Position numbers and translations under genes: made by a program. From Rhipidocladum racemiflorum (lineage: Eukaryota; Streptophyta; Magnoliopsida; Poales; Poaceae), in assembly GCA_036346355.1 (NCBI GenBank), contig CM070591.1, positions 23,482,001 through 23,546,000 of the forward strand: 64,000 bases of DNA. The letters are read 5' to 3'. A model generated the notes under the pieces. It worked only from the letters and a program-made list of their open reading frames with translations, made no database searches and was not told where the DNA came from. Below, one piece after another: positions 55,985-64,000 of the stretch. How positions within the stretch are numbered: position 1 is the first letter of the stretch; every line of letters starts with the position of its first letter.

Positions 55985-57760
55985 TCGCACCTGCAATGCT
56001 TTGTTTGACTCGAGCTTCGCATTCGTTTGTTTCGCAAGGCTTTGCCGCTAGAAATGATTTGGGGATTGCAAGACTTAAGTGCATGCTTTTAGTTCAAACC
56101 CCTGGTTCCGAACTCCGAACGAAAGTAGGATGTTCCGGGGTGAGAATACTAATAGATGGAATAGAGTTCCTAGCGAACCTTATTATTTTGGAAACCCAGA
56201 CCTTAGATGTTATTTTGGGAATGGACTGGTTATCCAAGCACAAGGCCGTATTGGATTGTGGACGAAGGACTATCTCAGTTGACAGCCCGTGTGGAAAGAA
56301 AGTGGAATTTCAAGCTACTGCCATTAGAGATGGCAAGTTGATGGTTAACAGTACCAAGGCAATCTGCATAGAGGATGTCTCAGTAGTGAATGAGTACCCA
56401 CATGTTTTTCCTGAAGATCTACCTGGTATGCCGCCAGACAGGGACATAGAGTTTGTGATAGAGCTTGTACTGCACAAAGACCGATAGCAAAGAGACCCTA
56501 TCGGATGTCCACCGAGGAGTTGGTAGAGATGAAGAAACAGCTAGAAGAGTTAATGGAGAAAGGATTTATCAGACCGAGCTCATCGCCATGGGGAGCACCA
56601 GTTTTGTTTGTCAAGAAGAAGGACGGGAGTTTCAGGATGTGCATCGACTATCGTGCACTTAATGAAGTCACCGTGAAGAATAAGTATCCGCTACCCAGGA
56701 TTGATGATTTGTTTGACCAATTAAGAGGAGCCGGAGTTTTCTCCAAGATTGATCTAAGATCGGGATACCATCAGTTGAAGATCCGATCAGAAGATATTCA
56801 AGATCGCATTCTCATCAAGATATGGACATTACGAGTTTACGCTATGTCCTTTGATCGACAAATGCGCCAGCATATTTCATGAATATGATGAATAAGGTGT
56901 TCATGGAATATTTGGACAAGTTTGTCGTCGTGTTCATAGATGATATCCTAATCTACTCCAAGACAGAGGATGAGCATGCCGAACACTTGAGGCGAGTTTT
57001 GGAAAAGCTGAGGGAACAGCAACTCTTCGCCAAGTTCAGCAAGTGTGATTTTTGGAAGGACAAGGTTGAATTCCTCGGACATGTAATGACCGCAGAAGGA
57101 GTCGCCGTAGATCCAAGCAAGGTAGAAGCTGTGTTACATTGGGAGCAGCCGAAGACTGTGACCCAGATTCGGAGTTTCCTTGGAATGGCAGGATACTACC
57201 GCCGTTTCATTGAAGGCTTTTCGACAATTTAGAAACCTCTTAATCAATTGAAGAAAAAGGAAAAGAAGTTTGCATGGACGCCTTGAATGTGAGAAAGGAT
57301 TTCAGAGTCAAGAAGCGATTGACATCAGCACCGGTGTTAGTTCTACCGGATGTTAATCAAAGCTTTGATATTTATTGTGACGCATCGCGCCAAGGACTTG
57401 GATGTGTGCTGATGCAGAATGGAAAGGTCGTCGCTTATGCATCAAGGCAGTTGAGGCCGCATGAGGAGAATTATCCGACGCATGACCTAGAGTTAGCTGC
57501 CGTAGTGCATGCCTTGAAGATATGGCGTCACTATCTGATTGGAAACAGATGTGAAGTATACACGGATCATAAGAGCCTTAAGAACATATTCACCCAGTCG
57601 GATCTGAACATGAGGCAGAGGAGATGGTTAGAGTTAATTAAGGACTACAATGTTGGAATCCATTACCATCCCGGGAAGGCCAACGTAGTAGCCGATGCTC
57701 TGGGTCGGAAAAGCCATACCGTGAGTACGTTGCTAGCGACAAGTCAGGATGAGTTATGTG
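55985..57760 (+). pseudogene. T4 protease, reverse transcriptase and RNase H
   Basis: Protease: an active-site region (LFDS) at about 56001, then TLDVILGMDWLSKHKAVLDC at 56202-56260, open to 56486. RT: after a small indel, frame 56505-56882 carries VKKKDGSFRMCIDYRALNEV, NKYPLPRIDDLF and KIDLRSGYHQLKI. A frameshift of the segment leading to the PFGLTNAP-type block follows, then frame 56879-57232 with VVFIDDILIYSK (catalytic Asp pair at 56933-56944) and FSKCDFWKDKVEFLGHV. RNase H: from 57274, FDIYCDASRQGLGCVLMQNG, YPTHDLELAAVVHALKIWRH, YTDHKSLKNIF and the NVVADALGRK end at about 57710. Stops lie near 57230 and 57286. Enzymatic residues of RT and RNase H are otherwise present. Confidence 0.92.
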
Positions 57761-59236
57761 AGGATTTTCAAAAGATGAAGATTGAGGTTGTACCTAGCGG
57801 ATTCTTGGCCGCATTGGAAGTAAAACCTACTCTAGAGGACCAGATCCGCAGGATTAAGTCCAGCAAGGAGGAAGGCAAGGCAGAGGACTTCAAGTTGGAT
57901 GAGCAAGGCACGTTATGGATGAAGGACCGCATTTGTGTGCCGAACAAAAAGGAGCTGAAGCAGTTGATTCTAGAAGAAGCCCATGACTCCAAGTACTCAA
58001 TTCATCCTGGAAGCGCCAAAATGTATCAGGATTTGAAGGAGAGATTCTGGTGGCCGAGTATGAAACGTGAAGTTGCCGATCATGTTGCATTGTGCGACGT
58101 ATGCCAGAGAGTCAAGGCAATGCATCAGAGACCAGCAGGATTGCTACAAATTGAAAATACCTGAGTGGAAGTGGGAGGAAATCGAAATGGATTTCATTAC
58201 CGGTTTGCCTAAGACTCAAGGAGGTTATGACTCCATGTGGGTTATAGTGGATCGCTTGACCAAAGTAGCCCATTTTATCCCCGTGAAGACCACTTACTCG
58301 GGGGATAAATTGGCAGAGTTGTACATGATCAAGATCGTCTGTTTGCACGGTGTGCCAAAGAGGATCGTATCGGACAGAGGTACCCAATTTACCTCAAGGT
58401 TTTGGAATAAGTTGCATGAAGCCATGGGAACCCGTTTGAACTTCAGCACAGCCTATCATCCACAGACGGATGGACAGACCGAAAGAGTCAACCAGATTCT
58501 GGAGGATATGTTAAGAGCTTGTGCATTGGCTTATGCTACCTCTTGGGATAAGAGTTTGCCGTATGCCGAGTTCAGTTACAACAATAGTTATCAGGCTAGT
58601 TTACAGATGTCACCTTTTGAGGCCTTTGTATGGTCGACTCGCTTGACGCCATTGAATTGGAATGAGACCGGCGAGCGCCGTGTCTTCGGGCCTGATATTC
58701 TTCAAGAAGCTGAGGAGCAAATTGCCATGATTAAGGAAAGGTTGAAGATAGCCCAATCACGACAGAAGAGTTATGCTGGCAACCGTCGCCGAGACTTGAG
58801 TTTTGAACCAGAAGACTTTGTATACCTCAGAGTTACGCCTCTCAGGGGAGTTAAGAGGTTCCATGCCAAAGGGAAACTCGCACCCCGTTATGTTGGACCA
58901 TTTAAGATTTTGAGCCGCAGAGGCGAAGTTGCTTATCAGCTGGAGTTGCCACAGTCATTAACAGGAGTACATGACGTATTCCATGTGTCCCAGTTGAAGA
59001 AGTGTCTCCGAGTACCTGAGGAACAGACGCCGCTGGAGTCAATTGAGTTGCAAGAGGATTTGACTTATAAGGAGCATCCCGTGAGGATTCTAGACACAAT
59101 GGATCGAGAAACTAGAAACAAGTCAACCCGTTTCTGTAGAGTTCAGTGGAGCAACCATGCAGAGAGCGAAGCGACTTGGGAGCGCGAAGAGGATTTGAAG
59201 AAAGAGTTTCCAAGCCTATTCTGTAGTAAGCCCTGA
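57761..59236 (+). pseudogene. T4 integrase with chromodomain
   Basis: The zinc domain is in frame 57274-58164: HPGSAKMYQDLKERFWWPSM and CDVCQRVKA (Cys pair at 58093-58104). A one-base shift near 58150 moves to frame 58067-59236 (389 codons), with MDFITGLPKTQGGYDSMWVI, RIVSDRGTQFTSRFW and TAYHPQTDGQTERVNQILED, the Asp-Asp-Glu catalytic core. The GPF/Y module (LAPRYVGPFKILSR) and VHDVFHVSQLKKCL follow. The C-terminus (STRFCRVQWSNHAESEATWE, then a REEDLKKEFPSLF tail) is a chromodomain-type module, known in chromoviruses to steer insertion to heterochromatin. Apart from the single frameshift this is well kept. Confidence 0.93.
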
Positions 59237-59257
59237 ATCTCGGGGATGAGATTCTAT

Positions 59258-59271
59258 TAAGGGGGGAGGTT
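59258..59271 (+). other. T4 polypurine tract
   Basis: TTAAGGGGGGAGGT immediately before the 3' LTR. Confidence 0.9.
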
Positions 59272-59922
59272 TGTAACACCCCAAAAATTTGCTTTCCTTA
59301 AATTCATGTGTGATTTGGCACTTTGGTGAATTTTTGGAATTTTCTGGAATTTATTTGGATATATTTGGAATTTATTTGAATTTATTCCATTTTGAAATAA
59401 TTGAAGAATTAAACTTTGCAAATAAAATTTTGCTGGAAATATTTTATTTGAGTCCAAAATGATCCAAAGTATTTTCCAGAATTTTTCTGGAATTTTTCTG
59501 AGTCTTTTGCTATTTTTAATGAATTAAATGAATTACTGGGAATTATTTTAAATATTAAATCGCTGGAAATTCAACTCGGGTCGAGTACTGTTCATCCGAC
59601 CGAGCCCGAGTCAGACTCGAGTTCGAGTCCGACCCGAGCCCGACCGCGCCCGTGGTCAAACCGAACCCGCTCGCCCGGAACCCTAACCGCGTGACCGTTG
59701 GATCCAGATCCAACGGCCACGATTGAGCCACGTCACCGAGCCCGAGCCCGACCGAGCCAGCCAGCTCGCCCGAGTCCGACCCGGACCCAAACTCGCGCAC
59801 CGTTGGATCTCGATCCAACGGCTGTGCGCGTGCCACGTCACCCTAACCGTGTCGCCGCCGGACTCCGCCGCCGCAACGGAGAGGACCTCGGATTCCGCGC
59901 GTTTCACGGACGCCGAGGGCCC

Positions 59923-59930
59923 TATTTATT
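59923..59930 (+). promoter_or_regulatory. TATA box in the T4 3' LTR
   Basis: TATTTATT in GGGCCCTATTTATTGCGCC, the same as in the 5' LTR. It would read out into R1 sequence. Confidence 0.65.
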
Positions 59931-61172
59931 GCGCCGCCACCCGTGTCGGGATCGCCGTTTCATTGCGCACCCGTAGCTCCAACCCACGCCGCTCAAGCCG
60001 CCGCCGTCAGCCCGCGCGAGCTCGCCGTAGTTGGAGGAGGTGTCCGCCATGCTTTGCGCCGCTTCGCCGCCGTCCGTCGTCTTCCGCCGAGAAGGAGCCC
60101 AGATTCGAATCCCGCCGAGACGCACCCGAAGAGACCACCCACTTCGCCGAGCATGCCCGAAACGCCGCTTGTGGTCTTCGTTCTCAACGCCGCCGCCGGA
60201 GCTCGCGTGGACATTGCAGACGCGAAGCTTCTCCACCGTCGGATCTTCATCGCACGGTCCAGATTCGCCCACGCCACCCACGGTAAAGAATCACGTGTTA
60301 ATCTCCAGATCTAATCTCAACAGCTAGATCTAGATCCAACGGCTTAGATTGAACCACGCTCATAGCGATAGATTGGATCTTGACCGTCCGATCAAGATCG
60401 AACGGTCCGTATCGGTGGAGTTGTTTTCCAAGCGCCGTTAGCCAGATCTAATCTGGCCGTTGATTTTCAAATCAACGGCCGAGATTGCGCCACGTGTCGG
60501 GAAGCCTGACTGCCGTCGCGGCGCCGCCCACGCACGCTGGCAGTGTAGGACGCCGACACGCTGGGCCCGCGTGTCGAGGACCCACCGCCGGCCGATCGTG
60601 AGCCGTGGGCCGAGCCCACGCGGGACCGAGCCGAGACCGCGGCGCCGGGTCCGTGGACCCGAGGCCACGCGTCGTCACCCGATTGGTCCACGTGTCCCTG
60701 CTGACGCAATAAATGTTTTTCCGAAAAAGAAAATGATTTAATAATTCGATTTAATAATTGATTTGAATTTCAAAACTTCAAACGCTTATAACTTTTGCGT
60801 TTCAACTCCGATTTGAGTGATTCAAATTTCTAAATTTGTATAAAATTGAGATTTACCTAAATATGAATTTTATTTAATTTTTGGACTAAAGTTTTTCTCT
60901 ATAAAATTATTTAATTGATTATTTAAACTTTAAATAATCATAACTTTTGCATGTTAACTCCAAATTTGACGATTCCAGTTTCTAAAAACTCATAAAATTA
61001 TGTTCTCTCTGTTTATGGATTTTATTTGGATGTTTGGACACTTTTTGCCTATTGTTTATTCGTGTATTTGCTATTTGCACGCTTTACGAGTAGACGTTGA
61101 AGTGCCGGAAGGATTCAAAGGAGAAGTTAAATTCAGGATCCAACTCAAGACCAAGAGCAAGTACTTTTTGAA

Positions 61173-61191
61173 GGCAAGTTGTGCTTTGACC
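61173..61191 (+). other. 19-nt block conserved in all T/S LTRs (T4 3')
   Basis: GGCAAGTTGTGCTTTGACC preceded by TTTGAA. Confidence 0.7.
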
Positions 61192-62627
61192 ATGTTGATC
61201 CTATTTTGAAATCTATTTTGATTTAACCTATTGCATGCTAAGTTCAAATAGAAAAATACTTTATTTAAAAATGGGGGATTAGATAAGTACCAATTTGCTG
61301 TATGACACCTTGATTATCTAAGTATGTGCCATGACCCCTTGTCACCCTAGTTGTGGTTTACTAGTTGGACATTATTAAGTTGCCAACATGGGTTTTAGAC
61401 CGTTGTAGTATATCGCTTAGACACCTACGTGCTCATGACATGATTTTGGACAATCAAATGCTAATATTGACTTAATGATATATTGAACCTGTTTTGGAAA
61501 AGTATCATGTGATGTTGATGGCACGTGGTGCATGGTAATCAACTGGGGTTTGATAAATAGTTTTCGACCGGGGCATGTGGCAAGAGTAATCAGGTGGGCC
61601 AGTTGTGGCATTGGGGATGTTGATTTGGTTCTTCGGGTAGTCTTGCCCTGGTCACCCTAAGGACTTAACCTTGCAAGCCTTTGAACTGGGTCTAACGTGC
61701 AACCACATGTCTGTAATGGGACGGACCTAGTTGACTAAGTTGTCGATAACGCACTGTGGGACCTCGGAGGTCAACTACACCCTTTGTGTAAGTTGTGCGG
61801 GGAGCGTCTCGGGCCGAGGCCAGTACCCATCTAACGGTTGATTGGCCTAGACTTCGCCTTAGCGAAGGGAAGGGTTAGTGCGCAATAACCGGGAGGACCA
61901 CTTGTATTGTTAGAGGTTTCCGAAAGACTTTGTTACGGGAACTCGCCTTTGTGGTGTTTGACTGTATCTTGTGGGTAAAGTGCATAACCTCTGCAGAGTA
62001 TAGAATCTATTCGAATAGCCGTGTCCGCGGTATTGGACATCGCTCGGGAATTACAGTCAAGGGTTAGATTTTCTCAAAAATAACTTGGACTTGAAAGGTT
62101 GGGTTGGATTAATAATGATGTTGGAAATGTGGATTAGGATGGGAAAAATGTTTATTAAACTTCTTGAAAGGTTATCTATGCTTTACTTGTTTCTACTGCT
62201 TTCGAATCTACTTACATTACTTGTCAAATGTCATTTCTTGCAAATATACCTTGAGCCACTCCTTTGTATTAAGCCATGCATGTAGTATATTAGTCTGCAT
62301 TCTCAGGCATGACTTGCTGAGTACCAAGTACTCACCCTTGCCACCCTACAACACCAGTTGAAGAGGAGACTACACCAGCTTTGGAGGAGGAGCTCCAAGA
62401 GGATCCGTCTACTTAGGGAAGCGAGCCCAGTCAGTTGCCTGTGGTATACTGGATGGCGCCACGAAGTTATTTGATTTTCCGCTGCTACTATTTTCTCTCT
62501 TAATAAGTTTTGCTCACGAGGCGTACATTTGTGACTTGACCATAAGGTCGAGTAACCAGTTGGTTATTTAAATAAAGTACTTTATTAGTATCGAATGGTA
62601 TGATTGTGATATTTACCGATGTTAAGA

Positions 62628-62670
62628 CTGTGTGCACTAGCGCGTTCCTGGACTAGTGTTGAATACACAG
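62628..62670 (+). other. Conserved U5 hairpin, T4 3' LTR
   Basis: Same structure and sequence as in the 5' LTR, with a terminal G-T pair in the inner stem. Confidence 0.78.
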
Positions 62671-62708
62671 AGGGTCCGGATTTGCAAATTCGGAGTCCCG
62701 ACATCCAT

Positions 62709-64000
62709 GTTCGGCAATTCCGTAGATCATGCCCGTATGCCTGATGAAGTGGACAGTAGAGGCCGCCCCGTTGGTCTGCTTGGTCGCCTCGATCGCGGGG
62801 CCAGTTCTGCTGTCCCCTTCCCCGAGCATTAAACCCCCAGCGCTGTGGCTGGGATGCTCGGGGCTGTTGCTGCTCTACCGCAGCGACTATGCCCGGTGAG
62901 GGTTGCTTTTTCTTCTTCTTCTTGATCTTCTTGTCCACAGAGTTCGAGCCCTTTTTACTGGCGGAGGTTTCCAATCCAAGCTGAAGCGGTAGCTTCCCTT
63001 CGTCCAGCATTTTCTTCCACTAGACGGCCTCATCGGCATTGGCATACCAGTCGGCCATCCGGAAGAGCTCGTTTGCTGTTAGGTCCGGATGGATCTCCAG
63101 GTCCTGCGTGAAACGTACGTCTCGTACCCCGAACTTGAAAGCCCAGACGACGGCCTCGTCCGATATGTTCGGGATTGAGTTTCGGACTTGGATGAACCTC
63201 TGGACGAACTGTCGCAGGGTCTCCCCTTCCGTCTGAATCAAGTGGTCAAGGTCGCACTCCTTTCTCGGGCGAATGTAGCAGCTCTGGAAATTTGCTCGGG
63301 GCGCTGCATTGAGCTGTCCCCAAGATCGTATGGACCCCTCCTTTTGGTTGAAGAGCCATGTACGAGCAGCCCCATCCAAGACCGTTGGGAGATAGTTCGC
63401 CATCACCCCTTCATCGCCCCCAGCAGCCACGATGGCGGTGGTATAGATTGAGAGAAATTCGTCCGGTTTCTGAGTCCCGTTGAATGTCTCAATATGCCCG
63501 AGCTTAAACTTGCTCGACCACGTGACACTCCGAAGAGAGCTCGTGAAAGCTTGGCAGCCGAAGCTCGGTGTTTCACGGTGGAACCCTCGGCCATAATGCT
63601 CTCTACGAGCGTCCCCCGTCCATCGCCCCACGCGTGGGCCAAGTCGGGAGAAGACTTCGCGAGGACGGTGTGCCGACGACCGTGCGGTCGTGGAGCGTTC
63701 GGAACCCTTGTAATCCGGGTGGATGTAAGCATGTCATTCCGAGGTTGCTTGGGAACCACTTCGAGGCCTCTCGCAGACCGGGTTAGCAATCTAGGGCAAT
63801 CTCCGAGCCTGGCTCCGAGATTCATCCCTGTGCGAGTGGACAGGTGTATGTCCTCGACGGTCCCGGGAAACACTCCGGGCATCCTGGTCACGAGGAGGAT
63901 CCAGGACCTTCAGTTCGGTGGCAAGCTTCTCTAGATCCTCGGCCACGACCATGCCTACGGCCTCTAAATCCAGTTGATCGGGGAAGCTGCAAAGGTCGCG
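62709..64000 (-). pseudogene. R1 gag (capsid and zinc knuckle), 5' end outside
   Basis: Minus-strand gag of R1. The N-terminal part is at 64000-63640 (an open reading through SFPDQLDLEAVGMVVAEDL, then frame changes). The capsid is open at 63631-63020: KFKLGHIETFNGTQKPDEFL, VMANYLPTVLDGAARTWLF, LRQFVQRFIQVRNSIPNIS and LTANELFRMADWYANADEA, matching the retrotransposon gag family and R2 gag. An in-frame TAG lies at 63022-63020. A Lys-rich, then Gly/Arg-rich linker follows, and the zinc knuckle CPLHQAYGHDLRNC (C-x2-H-x4-H-x4-C, the Tat variant) ends just before the T4 insertion. Coding continues at 41855 after T4. Confidence 0.88.

Larger units (their letters stand above)
41856..62703 (+). mobile_element. 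T4: full-length Tekay-like chromovirus (12.5 kb without N1)
   Basis: Two direct LTRs, TGTAACACCCC...GTCCCGACA, at 41856-44836 plus 53158-53611 (split by N1) and at 59272-62703. Target duplication TCCAT (41851-41855, 62704-62708). Order: LTR, PBS, ORF0, gag, protease, RT, RNase H, integrase, chromodomain, PPT, LTR. It interrupts R1 between the gag zinc knuckle and the protease. LTR lengths are 3435 and 3432 bp. Frames are broken in ORF0, gag, protease and RT, while RNase H and integrase-chromodomain are largely open. 53629-53826 (PBS to ORF0) and 54595-54828 (ORF0 to gag) hold no gene. Confidence 0.95.
59272..62703 (+). repeat. T4 3' LTR (3432 bp)
   Basis: Uninterrupted copy of the T4 LTR, TGTAACACCCC...GTCCCGACA. 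The AT-rich parts are nearly identical to the 5' copy, but the GC-rich part (about 59640-60700) differs by many clustered small changes. No gene inside. Confidence 0.95.
12219..64000 (-). mobile_element. R1: Tat/Retand-like Ty3/gypsy element, interrupted, 5' end outside
   Basis: A minus-strand element whose 3' LTR is at the left (12219-33668, split) and whose gag runs off the right edge. Order on its own strand: gag (64000-62709), insertion of T4, protease, RT, RNase H, second RNase H, integrase (41855-37791), an antisense gene (34125-37046 on the plus strand), PPT, 3' LTR. It interrupts T3 RT; the left target copy would be GAATT (12214-12218) and the other copy lies outside. The Tat lineage is recognised from the RT (CVDHMGLNAACPKD, YVDDIVVKK), the second RNase H and the antisense ORF. 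37047-37790 holds the 3' flank of the antisense gene and no further gene; 33686-34124 holds no gene and may be its promoter. Confidence 0.88.

Overview
The window is plant nuclear DNA, very probably from a grass, made up almost entirely of LTR retrotransposons inserted into one another. I found no host gene, tRNA, rRNA or CRISPR array. The grass assignment is inference from GC-rich coding regions, long-LTR chromoviruses and Retand-type elements that carry an antisense Transposase_28 gene.

Names used here: T = Ty3/gypsy chromovirus (Tekay/Del-like, LTRs of about 3.4 kb); R = Ty3/gypsy Tat/Retand-like; S = solo LTR; N = non-autonomous element. The oldest layer is T3 (+ strand, 10808-12218, broken gag-pol). 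On its left T3 is cut by T2 (- strand, 4994-10807), and T2 is cut by T1 (- strand, 1-4993). On its right T3 is cut by R1 (- strand, 12219 to beyond 64000). R1's 3' LTR is split by two solo LTRs, S1 (12491-16592) and S2 (16689-33394). S2 holds the complete element R2 (20754-32978). R1's gag-pol is split by the complete element T4 (+ strand, 41856-62703). T4's 5' LTR holds N1 (44837-53152). Every insertion with both ends in the window has a 5-bp target duplication: CTACC for S1, CCTGC for S2, CCAAT for R2, TCCAT for T4, TATAC for N1.

The T elements have the order LTR - PBS (initiator-Met tRNA type) - an extra ORF of about 255 codons (called ORF0 here) - gag - protease - RT - RNase H - integrase - chromodomain - PPT - LTR. 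The R elements encode gag, protease, RT, RNase H, a second (archaeal-type) RNase H and integrase on the - strand. On the opposite strand, between pol and the 3' LTR, they carry intron-containing genes. In both R1 and R2 one of these is a Transposase_28-like gene; R2 has a second short ORF with its own TATA box and a 90-bp tandem array.

Almost all coding regions carry stops or frameshifts. The most intact is the 601-codon second RNase H-integrase frame of R1. The most interesting signals are a 43-nt hairpin with a compensatory base-pair change near the end of every T-type LTR, the antisense genes with introns, ORF0, and the non-autonomous N1.
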